Assembly: GCF_017963645.1 (NCBI RefSeq)
Contig: NZ_JAGMWN010000005.1
Location: 62,001 to 126,000 of the forward strand
DNA length: 64,000 bases
Origin: Marivibrio halodurans
GTDB lineage: Bacteria > Pseudomonadota > Alphaproteobacteria > UBA8366 > Aestuariispiraceae
Reading direction: 5' to 3'
Below the pieces are notes generated by a model. That model was not told where the DNA came from and did no database searches. It was given only the letters and a program-made list of their open reading frames with translations. Made by a program: the position numbers and the translations under genes. This document shows, in pieces, positions 27,261 through 35,066 of the stretch (within the stretch, counting starts at the first letter, position 1; each line of letters starts with the position of its first letter).

Positions 27261-27812
27261 ATGACGATGAATTCTTTCGAGGACAACGGGCGGGCGTTCA
27301 GCGTCCAAACGGTCAATACGAGTTATTCGGGCCCCCCACTTTCCCAGGCGGTCAGGCCGGAAGGGTTGGCGTTGCTGATCGATCAGGCGGCGCGCTCGGT
27401 TTATACCGTGTCGAACAACCGCGGTTTGACGCCCGCGCAATGGGCCGTGCTGCGCTATCTGAAGCGGGCGCGCAACACCGACCCCACGATGATGGGGCTC
27501 GTGCGCTATCAGAAAATCGCGCCGGCCACCGCGTCGGAGACAATCTCTCTGCTGGTCAAGCGCGGCCTGCTCGAGAAGGAGCGCGATCCGAACGACCGCC
27601 GCCAGTTCCTCTTGCGCCTTACCGACGACGCGGAAGCGTTGATGGAGCATGACCCTCTCCTCCAACTCTCGGATGCGCTGGCGGAAATGGATGAGGGAAC
27701 GTTGAACTGCATGGCGGATGGGTTGGAGCGCGTGCTCTTCAAGATCGTCGGCGCCCCCGGCGAGAAACCGCCCGAAACCTCGCCGGCCCGGCCCGGCCAG
27801 CAGGGGGATTGA
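27261..27812 (+). CDS. MarR-family transcriptional regulator
   Basis: The 183-residue protein has a MarR winged helix-turn-helix core: LTPAQWAVLRYL, MGLVRYQKIAPATASETISLLVKRGLLEKERDPNDRRQFLLRLTDD, the last part being the recognition helix and the wing. An N-terminal extension of about 35 residues and a disordered C-terminal tail flank it. It is 262 bp downstream of the dioxygenase/FAH pair and upstream of the flavin oxidoreductase, either of which could be a target. A palindrome at 27138-27151 is the obvious candidate site. The start could also be 27267. Confidence 0.88.
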   Translation: MTMNSFEDNGRAFSVQTVNTSYSGPPLSQAVRPEGLALLIDQAARSVYTVSNNRGLTPAQWAVLRYLKRARNTDPTMMGLVRYQKIAPATASETISLLVKRGLLEKERDPNDRRQFLLRLTDDAEALMEHDPLLQLSDALAEMDEGTLNCMADGLERVLFKIVGAPGEKPPETSPARPGQQGD

Positions 27813-27952
27813 AGGCCTGCCATAAGGTCTTCGCCCAACATTACCGTTTCCCCCGCGCCGGCCACGCCGCCCTTTACGCGGGCTTCTCCGGTTTGCTCTA
27901 CTAAGGCGCTACAATCGCGCCCCCGCAGGGCCATTCTCCGGAGAATTTCGCC

Positions 27953-29995
27953 ATGGCGGCCACCGACCCGCTGCTTCAGCCCTATCGCCTGAAGCATCTC
28001 ACGCTGCGCAACCGCGTGATGTCCACGGCGCACGAGCCCGCCTATTCCGAGGACGGCCTGCCGGGCGCGCGCTACCGCCTCTATCATGTGGAGAAGGCGA
28101 AGGGCGGGATCGCGCTCACCATGACGGCGGGTTCGGCCATCGTCTCGGCCGACAGCCCACCCGCCTTCGGCAATCTCCACGCCTATCGCGACGAGATCGT
28201 GGCGCCGCTCAAGCATCTGGCCGAGGACTGTCAGGCCCATGGCACCGCGGTGATGATCCAGCTCACCCATCTCGGTCGGCGCACCAACTGGAACAAGGGC
28301 GACTGGCTGCCCGTCCTGGCGCCGAGCCCGGTGCGCGAGCCCGCGCATCGGGCCTTTCCCAAGGAGATCGAGGACTGGGATATCGAGCGTATCGTCGCCG
28401 ACTATGCCGCCGCCGCGCAGCGCATGCAGGCCGCCGGCCTCGACGGTATCGAGATCGAATGCTACGGCCATCTCGTCGACAGTTTCTGGTCGCCCGCGAC
28501 GAACCACCGCACGGATGACTATGGCGGTAGCCTCGACAACCGCCTGCGTTTCGCGCGGCGCGTCTTCTCGGCGATCCGCGCGACCGTCGGCCCCGACTTC
28601 ATCGTCGGCGCCCGGGCCGTGGCGGACGAGGATTGGGACAAGGGCCTCAGCCGCGAGGAAGGGGTCGATATCTGCAAGCGCCTGGTGGCGACTGGCGATA
28701 TCGATTTCCTCAACATCATCCGAGGCCATGTCGATAGCGATTTGGGCCTGAGCCGCGTTATCCCCGTGCAAGGCATGCGCTCCGCCCCGCATCTGGATTT
28801 CGCGGGCGAGGTGCGGGCGGAGACCAAGTTCCCCGTCTTCCACGCCGCGCGCATCAACGATGTCGCCACCGCCCGCCACGCCATCGCGGAAGGTAAGCTC
28901 GACATGGTCGGCATGACCCGCGCGCACATCGCCGACCCGCACATCATGCGCAAGGTCGCCGCCGGCATCGAGGACCGCATCCGCCCCTGCGTCGGGGCGA
29001 CCTATTGCCTCGACCGCATCTATGAGGGGGGCGAGGCGCTCTGCGTCCACAATCCCGCGACCGGCCGGGAAGCCACCATCCCGCAGGAAATACCGAAGGG
29101 CGACGGCCCGGCCCGCAAGGTTGTCGTCATCGGCGCCGGTCCGGCCGGGCTGGAGGCCGCGCGCGTCGCGGCCATGCGCGGCCACGATGTCGTGCTGTTC
29201 GAGGCGGCGGACCGGCCCGGCGGTCAGGTCCGGCTGCTGGCCCGCTCGAAACGGCGGAGCGAGTTGATCGGCATCACCGACTGGCTGACGGCGGAATGCG
29301 AACGGCACGGCGTCGCCCTGCGGTTCAACAGCTATGTCGAGGCCCCGGACGTACTGGCCGAGACGCCCGATATCGTGATCGTCGCGACGGGCGGCCTGCC
29401 CAATACGGATATCCTGGAGGCGGGAAGCGACCTCGCCGTCAGCTCCTGGGACATCCTATCCGGCGATGTGAAACCGGGGGAACGCGTGCTGGTCTATGAC
29501 GACAACGGCCAGCATCCGGGCATGCAGGCGGCGGAGTTGATCGCGGAGAGCGGCGCCCAATTGGAAATCGTCTCGCCGGAGCGCTTCTTCGCCCCGGACA
29601 TGGGCGGGCTGAACCATGTGAAATACGCCGAATGCTTCGCGGAGCACGGCGTGCGCATCACCATCAACAGCCGCGTCCTGAAGGTGGAGCGTGCCGGCAA
29701 CGGCCTGATCGCCACGGTCGGCAGCGATTATTCGACACGCACGGAGACGCGGGAGATCGACCAACTCGTCATCGAGCATGGGACGCTCCCCCTCGACGAC
29801 CTCTATTTCGACCTCAAGGAAGGCGCCATCAATCGCGGGGAGATCGACTGGCGCGCCTTCACCGACCTCCGCCCCCAGCGGGTGGAGAGCAATCCGGCGG
29901 GTACCTATCGCCTGTACCGCGTCGGCGATGCCGTCGCCAGCCGCAATATCCACGCCGCGATCTACGAATCGCTCAGGCTGTGCCTGCCGATGTAA
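27953..29995 (+). CDS. NADH:flavin oxidoreductase/FAD-dependent oxidoreductase, trimethylamine dehydrogenase-like
   Basis: The 680-residue protein joins an N-terminal Old Yellow Enzyme TIM barrel (FMN) and a C-terminal FAD/NAD domain (KVVVIGAGPAGLEAARVAA near residue 387), as in trimethylamine dehydrogenase and 2,4-dienoyl-CoA reductase. The [4Fe-4S] site normally has four cysteines. Here Cys346, Cys352 and Cys364 are present, but the second position is Ala349 (PCVGATYC). This variant resembles proteins annotated as N-methylproline or dimethylglycine-type demethylases, so a methylated-amine substrate is plausible but not shown. GGAGAATTTCGCC precedes the ATG. It converges on the PhyH gene. 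Confidence 0.88.
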   Translation: MAATDPLLQPYRLKHLTLRNRVMSTAHEPAYSEDGLPGARYRLYHVEKAKGGIALTMTAGSAIVSADSPPAFGNLHAYRDEIVAPLKHLAEDCQAHGTAVMIQLTHLGRRTNWNKGDWLPVLAPSPVREPAHRAFPKEIEDWDIERIVADYAAAAQRMQAAGLDGIEIECYGHLVDSFWSPATNHRTDDYGGSLDNRLRFARRVFSAIRATVGPDFIVGARAVADEDWDKGLSREEGVDICKRLVATGDIDFLNIIRGHVDSDLGLSRVIPVQGMRSAPHLDFAGEVRAETKFPVFHAARINDVATARHAIAEGKLDMVGMTRAHIADPHIMRKVAAGIEDRIRPCVGATYCLDRIYEGGEALCVHNPATGREATIPQEIPKGDGPARKVVVIGAGPAGLEAARVAAMRGHDVVLFEAADRPGGQVRLLARSKRRSELIGITDWLTAECERHGVALRFNSYVEAPDVLAETPDIVIVATGGLPNTDILEAGSDLAVSSWDILSGDVKPGERVLVYDDNGQHPGMQAAELIAESGAQLEIVSPERFFAPDMGGLNHVKYAECFAEHGVRITINSRVLKVERAGNGLIATVGSDYSTRTETREIDQLVIEHGTLPLDDLYFDLKEGAINRGEIDWRAFTDLRPQRVESNPAGTYRLYRVGDAVASRNIHAAIYESLRLCLPM

Positions 29996-30016
29996 CCGGG
30001 GGACGGCCCGCAGCCC

Positions 30017-30823
30017 TCACGCGTCGTACCAATAACCGTCCGGATCGCCGGGATAGACGCCGAGCATGGTGCCGTGCGCCTGATAGCCCATCAGGCGCCG
30101 GATGTTCTCGGGATAGCTATCGGCGATTTCGCGCGGGACGGTGAGATACTGGTTCTCCTCCTGGCGCAACCAACCCAGGCTATAGGTATTGATCAGACCG
30201 GAGCGCGGGCCGTTTGAGTGATTGGCCCCGCCGCCATGGACCGTCGCACCGAGATAGAGCAGGAGGGAGCCGCGCGGCATGACGGCCTGGATCACGTCCT
30301 CCTCCGGGATATCCTCGATCGGGCGCAGGTCCTGGCTGCCCAGGATGACGCGGGTCGCCCCATTCTCCACCGTGAAGTCGTCCAGCGCCCACATCGCCGC
30401 GATCTGATATTCGATCCCCGGAATGCGATAGGGATAGAAATTATCGTCGCGATGAAGCTCCTGATGCCCCTCGCCCGGGTGGATCTCGATCGCGGTGGTG
30501 CTGCCGATGCGATAGTTCTCGCAATGGGGTAGGAGCGCCGCGTCGGCCGCCGCCATCACGCGCGGATGCGCGATCAATTCCGCCGACGCGCGCGAGATGC
30601 CGAGGACACCGCCCAGCCGCAACGTCTTGTAGCCGTTGAAGTCATTGGAAAAGACATGCCCTTCCCGGTCGAAGGGCTCGCGGAAATCGGCCTGCACGCG
30701 GTCGATCAAGTCGCGCGGCGCCGCGCCCTCCACGATCGCCGCGCCGACGCGCATCAAGGCCTCGTTGACGGCCTCGTCGCTTGCCTTGTTATCGAACCGC
30801 TGGATTGTCCGGTTCTCGCTCAT
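30017..30823 (-). CDS. Phytanoyl-CoA dioxygenase (PhyH) family protein
   Basis: The 268-residue Fe(II)/2-oxoglutarate-dependent oxygenase has the facial triad His124-x-Asp126 (ELHRDDN) and His196 (TVHGGG), with Arg207 as the 2-oxoglutarate contact (NGPRSG). PhyH members hydroxylate varied substrates including acyl-CoAs, ectoine and small amines, and the substrate is not predictable here. The ATG follows GAGGCAAGGTGCGGTC. A perfect 30-bp palindrome lies 18 bp upstream, overlapping where the promoter should be, so tight repression by a TetR-type regulator encoded elsewhere is likely. It converges with the flavin oxidoreductase gene at 21-bp distance. Confidence 0.88.
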   Translation of the reverse strand: MSENRTIQRFDNKASDEAVNEALMRVGAAIVEGAAPRDLIDRVQADFREPFDREGHVFSNDFNGYKTLRLGGVLGISRASAELIAHPRVMAAADAALLPHCENYRIGSTTAIEIHPGEGHQELHRDDNFYPYRIPGIEYQIAAMWALDDFTVENGATRVILGSQDLRPIEDIPEEDVIQAVMPRGSLLLYLGATVHGGGANHSNGPRSGLINTYSLGWLRQEENQYLTVPREIADSYPENIRRLMGYQAHGTMLGVYPGDPDGYWYDA

Positions 30824-30841
30824 GACCGCACCTTGCCTCGC

Positions 30842-30871
30842 TTATTGACTGAACAATTGTTCAGTCAATAA
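30842..30871. promoter_or_regulatory. Perfect 30-bp palindrome, candidate TetR-family operator for the PhyH gene
   Basis: The half-site TTATTGACTGAACAA is followed immediately by its exact reverse complement, giving 15-bp arms with no spacer. It also contains a TTGACT that could serve as the -35 element of the minus-strand PhyH promoter, so a bound repressor would block RNA polymerase. The TGAACAATTGTTCA core is typical of TetR-family operators. No TetR gene lies in this window. Confidence 0.7.
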
Positions 30872-30943
30872 CGTGTTTCATCGATTTTGGCAAATCCGGC
30901 AAGGTGGCGGGCCGGCACGGTACGAATGGATAGATACGGATGT

Positions 30944-31879
30944 TCAGGCCGCCTTTCCGGTGGGATGAAGCGCCAATCCCCGGCCCGATGCCTCATGTCC
31001 CAGCATCGCGACCTTGCGCGGCAAGCCCCAGCGATAACCGCCCAGCATGCCCGAATTGCGGATCACCCGATGGCATGGGATGAGCCAACTGAGCGGATTG
31101 GCGCCGACCGCCGTGCCGACGGCGCGGGCCGCGCCGGGCTCCATGCCGAGGCGCCGGGCGATATCGCCATAGGTCGTCATCCCCGCCGGCGGCAGGCGCA
31201 TCAAGGCTTCCCACACCTTCACCTGGAACTGCGTTCCCTTGAGCAGCAGGCGCAGTTCCGGCCGGTTCCCGCCGGCCGAACGATCCGCGAAGATGCGCGC
31301 CATGTCGTCCGCGACGGCGGCGCGATCCTCGACCAGCCGCGCCTTCGGCCAGCGCATCGCCATGTCCTCGAAACAGGCCGCGCGGCCGCGCGCATCGAGG
31401 AAGGCGAGACCGCATAGCCCGCGTTCGGTGCGCAGCAGCAGGGTCTCCCCGAACGGCCCCTCGTGCCAGCCCCAGCGGATGGTCAGCCCCTCGGCCATGC
31501 GCTTGTAATCGCCGGGTGTCATCGCCTCGACCGTGACGAACAGATCGTGCAGCCGTCCGGGACCGGACAGCCCGGCATCGAACGACGCGTCCAGCACGCT
31601 GCCGGACCCGTGCAGCGCCTCCTTGGCCCGGTCCAGGCTGACGAGCGAGAGGAACTTCTTCGGGCTCAACCCGGCCCAGCGCGTGAAGACGCGCTGGAAG
31701 TGATGCTCGCTCATGCCCGCGCGCGCGGCGAGGTCGCCGAGCGAGGGGTGTTCTCCCCAATGCTCCGCGATATAGGCAAGCGATTCACCGACAAGATCGT
31801 AATGGGCGTGGTCCGTCTGCGTCACGGGGCGTTCCTCAAGCGCGGTATCGGTCATCACGGGCGTTTCTCCGGCTGCCAT
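30944..31879 (-). CDS. AraC-type helix-turn-helix/methylated-DNA-protein-cysteine methyltransferase (Ada-like, lacking the N-terminal Cys domain)
   Basis: The 311-residue protein has an AraC-type HTH domain (LGDLAARAGMSEHHFQRVFTRWAG) followed by an O6-methylguanine-DNA methyltransferase domain with the acceptor cysteine in IPCHRVI. It lacks the N-terminal Cys-rich phosphotriester-sensing domain of E. coli Ada, so it repairs O6-alkylguanine but may regulate differently. I set the start at 31879, which follows AAAGGT by 8 bases. The ATG at 31855, behind GGAG, is also possible. It is 70 bp downstream of a GNAT gene on the same strand. Confidence 0.9.
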   Translation of the reverse strand: MAAGETPVMTDTALEERPVTQTDHAHYDLVGESLAYIAEHWGEHPSLGDLAARAGMSEHHFQRVFTRWAGLSPKKFLSLVSLDRAKEALHGSGSVLDASFDAGLSGPGRLHDLFVTVEAMTPGDYKRMAEGLTIRWGWHEGPFGETLLLRTERGLCGLAFLDARGRAACFEDMAMRWPKARLVEDRAAVADDMARIFADRSAGGNRPELRLLLKGTQFQVKVWEALMRLPPAGMTTYGDIARRLGMEPGAARAVGTAVGANPLSWLIPCHRVIRNSGMLGGYRWGLPRKVAMLGHEASGRGLALHPTGKAA

Positions 31880-31949
31880 GATCCATGACCTTTGAATAGC
31901 CCGGTCCGCATGTGGCGCCCACCCGGTTCTTGCGGCCCTTACGCGACAT

Positions 31950-32459
31950 TCAGAGGTCCAGCCGGTAGAAATCGACACCGTCCGGCGCGCCCTCGTAATA
32001 CCGGCCCGTCCGCCGGAAGCCGAGACCGCGATAGAGGCCGATCGCCCGCTCCATCCGCCCGCCGACGGTGTCGAGCAACAGGCGTCTATAGGACCCGGAG
32101 CGGGCGAAATCGATCGCCGCCTCGATCAACCGCGTGCCCAGCGAATGCCCCCGGAAACGGGGCCGAACATAGAGGCGCTTTATCTCCCCCGCCGGCATGC
32201 CGTCATTGAGGTCGATCACCCGGCGCAACGCGACGCAGCCCGCGACCGCACCATCCACGCGCGCGATCCACAGATTGCCGTCCGGTGGCGAATAGAGACC
32301 CGGAAGCGTGTCCAATTCACGGTCGAAATGCTCGAAGCACAGGTCGTATTCGAGCGCCTCGGCATATTCGACGAAGAGTGTCTTCAGATAGCTCAGCCGG
32401 TCGCCCGACGTAACGGGCTCGATCTCGACGACCGCCGTCTCGGCCTCGGTTCCGGACAC
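31950..32459 (-). CDS. GNAT-family N-acetyltransferase
   Basis: The 169-residue single-domain GNAT has motif A as IKRLYVRPRFRGHSLGTRLIEAA around residues 93-115 and a C-terminal AIGLYRGLGFRRTGRYYEG segment. This resembles small acetyltransferases of the PaiA/YedL type. The substrate is unknown. It lies between the PhzF gene (82 bp upstream) and the Ada-like gene on the same strand. Confidence 0.88.
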   Translation of the reverse strand: MSGTEAETAVVEIEPVTSGDRLSYLKTLFVEYAEALEYDLCFEHFDRELDTLPGLYSPPDGNLWIARVDGAVAGCVALRRVIDLNDGMPAGEIKRLYVRPRFRGHSLGTRLIEAAIDFARSGSYRRLLLDTVGGRMERAIGLYRGLGFRRTGRYYEGAPDGVDFYRLDL

Positions 32460-32541
32460 GGCATGTTCCTCCAGAGTGGATCGCGCGCCCCGATCCTACC
32501 CCGGCCGCGCGGGCCGCGCAGCAGGGATCGGGCAGCGGAGT

Positions 32542-33360
32542 TCAGATCGTGATCCGCCCTTCGAGATATGGACGGACATGCCCTTCGATCCGCACACGAT
32601 CACCGGAGACGGTGCAATGGAGATCCCCGCCCCGGGCCGAGACCTGGCGGCAATGAAGCCGCGTCCGGCCCAACCGCTCCGACCAATAGGGGGCGATCAT
32701 GCAATGGGCGGAGCCGGTGACCGGATCCTCGTCTATTCCAGCATGCGGCGCGAAATAGCGCGAGGCGACATCGCCGCCCGCCCCATCGCGCCCCGCACCC
32801 GGCGCGGTCACGACCAACCCGTCGCCTGGCAGCGCCGCGATCGCCTTCAAGTTCGGCGTTACCGCGCGCACCGCCGCCTCGTCGGCAAGAACGGCCATGT
32901 TCATATAGGCCTTGTGGAAGGACAGGACATCCACCCCGCCCAGCATCTCGGCAAGCCCCGCCGGCATCGTGATCGGTCTCGCCGGCGCGACCGGGAAGTC
33001 GAGGGCGAGGCGCCCCGCCTCCCCGCGCGCGACGAAGAGGGGACCGCCGCGGCTGTGGAATCGCACCCGCTCGCCCGCGAAGCCCATCTCCCCGAACAGC
33101 ACCGCGCCGGTGGCGAGCGTGGCATGCCCGCACAGATCGACCTCCACCGTCGGCGTGAACCAGCGCAGGTGATAGTCGCTCTCCGCCCCGTCCGGCATGG
33201 GCACGACGAAGGCGGTCTCGGAGAGGTTGTTCTCCGCCGCGACCGCCTGCATCACTTGGTCGGGAAGCCATGCGTCGAGGGGAACCACGGCCGCCGGATT
33301 CCCGGCGAAGGGCGCCTCCGCGAAGGCGTCGAGTTGATAAAGCGGGAATGTCTTGGTCAT
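32542..33360 (-). CDS. PhzF-family isomerase/epimerase-like protein
   Basis: The 272-residue protein has the PhzF family features: QLDAFAEAPFAGNPAAV at the N-terminus, the catalytic Glu in NNLSETAFVV near residue 47, DLCGHATLATGAVLF and DEDPVTGSAHC in the second half. Stand-alone PhzF homologues occur outside phenazine clusters and their substrates are generally unknown. No other phz gene is present. Its start overlaps the stop of the threonine dehydratase-like gene by 4 nt, so the two are translationally coupled. Confidence 0.9.
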   Translation of the reverse strand: MTKTFPLYQLDAFAEAPFAGNPAAVVPLDAWLPDQVMQAVAAENNLSETAFVVPMPDGAESDYHLRWFTPTVEVDLCGHATLATGAVLFGEMGFAGERVRFHSRGGPLFVARGEAGRLALDFPVAPARPITMPAGLAEMLGGVDVLSFHKAYMNMAVLADEAAVRAVTPNLKAIAALPGDGLVVTAPGAGRDGAGGDVASRYFAPHAGIDEDPVTGSAHCMIAPYWSERLGRTRLHCRQVSARGGDLHCTVSGDRVRIEGHVRPYLEGRITI

Positions 33361-34352
33361 GCGGGAAAATCCTTCTCGTCCCCGGCGTCCGCCTCACCCA
33401 ACACATCGAGGAAAAGCGTCCGGTCGATATTGCCCCCGGTGAGGACAAGGCCGACCTTGCGTCCGCGCATCGCCTCGCGCTCCGCCATCAGGGCGGCGAG
33501 CGGCGCCGCGCCCGCCCCTTCCGCTATATTATGCGTATCGTGGTAATAGGCCCGGATGGCCGCGCGGATCGCGGCATCGCTGACGGATAGGATGCGCGAG
33601 GCGCCGGCGCGGATAATCTCGAACGCCTCATCGACCGGCACGCGGCAGGCAACGCCGTCGGCCATCGTATCGGCGCTGTTGGTGGCGACGGGACGGCCGG
33701 CCTCGAAGCTCAGCTTGTACATCGGCGCCCCTTCCGCGACGACGCCGACCACCTCCGTCCCGAGGCCCAGCGCGTCGCGCGCCGCGATGACCCCGCATAT
33801 GCCGGAGCCGAGGCCAATCGGCACATAGACGGTGTCGAGATCGGGACAGCCCCGGAAGAACTCCATCGCATAGGTGGCGACACCGCGCACCAGAAGCTCG
33901 TGGAAGCTCGGCAACATCAGGAGCTTGTCGGCCGCCGCGCGTTCCCGCGCATGATCGGCGGCTGCCTGAAAATCATGACCGTGAACGATGAGATCGGCGC
34001 CCTGGGCGCGCATGGCGGCGTTCTTCTCGCGGCTGTTCCCCTCCGGAACGACCACGGTCACCCGCGCGCCCAACCGCCGGCAGGCCGTCGCGATCGACTG
34101 GCCATGATTGCCGCGCGTGGCGGTGATGACACCGGCCTCCGCGCCCAGGCGGCGGACATGATCCTCGATATAGACGAGCCCGCCGCGCACCTTGAAGGCG
34201 CCGGTCGGTGTATGATTCTCGTGCTTGACCCAGGTCTCGCAGCCGGTCCGCTCGGCCAGCAACGGCCACATATACTGCGCCGTCCCGGGGAAGAGGGTGG
34301 CGACAAGCTCCTGCGCGCTTTCGATCTGCGCCCTGGTCGGCGTGCGGGCCAT
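33357..34352 (-). CDS. Threonine dehydratase-like PLP-dependent enzyme (fold type II)
   Basis: The 331-residue protein carries the PLP lysine at Lys54 in HTPTGAFKVRGGL, the glycine-rich phosphate loop GLGSGICGV near residue 179, and no C-terminal ACT domain. That suits catabolic threonine/serine dehydratase or serine racemase-type enzymes. The second of two adjacent ATG codons (34352) has better spacing from AAGGGG. It is coupled to PhzF by a 4-nt overlap. The substrate (threonine, serine or a hydroxy-amino acid) is unresolved. Confidence 0.88.
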   Translation of the reverse strand: MARTPTRAQIESAQELVATLFPGTAQYMWPLLAERTGCETWVKHENHTPTGAFKVRGGLVYIEDHVRRLGAEAGVITATRGNHGQSIATACRRLGARVTVVVPEGNSREKNAAMRAQGADLIVHGHDFQAAADHARERAAADKLLMLPSFHELLVRGVATYAMEFFRGCPDLDTVYVPIGLGSGICGVIAARDALGLGTEVVGVVAEGAPMYKLSFEAGRPVATNSADTMADGVACRVPVDEAFEIIRAGASRILSVSDAAIRAAIRAYYHDTHNIAEGAGAAPLAALMAEREAMRGRKVGLVLTGGNIDRTLFLDVLGEADAGDEKDFPA

Positions 34353-34629
34353 CATTCTCCCCTTCGTCAAATCGCATGGTTCGAAGATGGCGGCGCCCCG
34401 GTTCAACGGAAGGCGCCGCGATCAAAGCCGCGCGTACTATAATCCGTCCACGCGATGGACGAAACGACGGCCCCGGCGGTGTCCGCGCTATTGTCCGCCG
34501 GGGCCGCCCATCGCCGGCCCTTCCGGCCCGGGGCTCCGGCCTCTCCGCCCGATAGGGGTAAGGGGGGCGAGAAAGGTCGGATTTCTGAATGCGCCGGACC
34601 GTCGGGGAACGGTCGCGGCGCCGGGGGTA

Positions 34630-34926
34630 TCAGGGGCGCCAGAAGGGCTTGGCGATTTCGCTGTCCACATCCGCGCGGGTGACGCCGATATCCTTCAGCA
34701 GGCGGTCGTCGAGCGTGCGCACGTGATGGCGCATCTCCACCCGTTCCTGCCAAAGACGCAGCAGCGTCCATACCGTGGCCAGGACCGTCTTCGTCACGCG
34801 GATGGGCTGATACCCGGTATTGGCAAGGCGCGGCGCGCCCTCCATTTCCGACCCGGAGCGATCCGATCCCGCCAAGAACGCGGCCTTCGACCCGAACGAT
34901 CCGGGTTTTTGGATAATTGTACTCAT
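34630..34926 (-). CDS. DUF1127 domain-containing protein
   Basis: The 98-residue protein ends in a DUF1127 domain: LLRLWQERVEMRHHVRTLDDRLLKDIGVTRADVDSEIAKPFWR from about residue 55. DUF1127 proteins are small, Arg-rich and frequent in alphaproteobacteria; some bind RNA or act in phosphate and carbon regulation. The start at 34926 has an AAGGAGG ribosome binding site, while the longer open frame has none. A promoter-like TTGAAC-18 nt-TATACA lies upstream. It diverges from the MocR-type regulator. Confidence 0.9.
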   Translation of the reverse strand: MSTIIQKPGSFGSKAAFLAGSDRSGSEMEGAPRLANTGYQPIRVTKTVLATVWTLLRLWQERVEMRHHVRTLDDRLLKDIGVTRADVDSEIAKPFWRP

Positions 34927-34950
34927 ACAATCCTCCTTCACCCAGATGTG

Positions 34951-34966
34951 GAGACATGATTGTCTC
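34951..34966. promoter_or_regulatory. 16-bp palindrome in the DUF1127 leader, candidate operator
   Basis: GAGACATGATTGTCTC has 6-bp perfect arms (GAGACA/TGTCTC) around TGAT. It lies between the DUF1127 -10 element and its start codon, close to the expected transcription start, and 120 bp from the MocR gene. Confidence 0.45.
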
Positions 34967-34973
34967 GAAACAT

Positions 34974-35003
34974 TGTATAAATTGTTTACTTTGTGTGGTT
35001 CAA
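34974..35003 (-). promoter_or_regulatory. Sigma-70-like promoter of the DUF1127 gene
   Basis: On the minus strand, TTGAAC (35003-34998) and TATACA (34979-34974) are separated by 18 bp. It overlaps a plus-strand promoter-like pair, so the two divergent genes probably compete for polymerase. Confidence 0.5.
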
Positions 35004-35013
35004 TCCCTATATT
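34985..35013 (+). promoter_or_regulatory. Sigma-70-like promoter of the MocR-type gene
   Basis: TTTACT (34985-34990) and TATATT (35008-35013) are 17 bp apart, about 55 bp before the MocR start codon. ATTGT occurs four times between 34959 and 35015 and may form direct-repeat operator sites, as MocR proteins often bind direct repeats (inference). Confidence 0.45.
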
Positions 35014-35066
35014 GTCACCATAACAATTTTCATGGAGCGTCTCTTCCGCCAAACCGAAAGGCTCCG

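Noticed and set aside
32542-33360. Phenazine biosynthesis locus
   Set aside because: Only a stand-alone PhzF homologue is present. None of the core phz genes is nearby, and such orphans are widespread.
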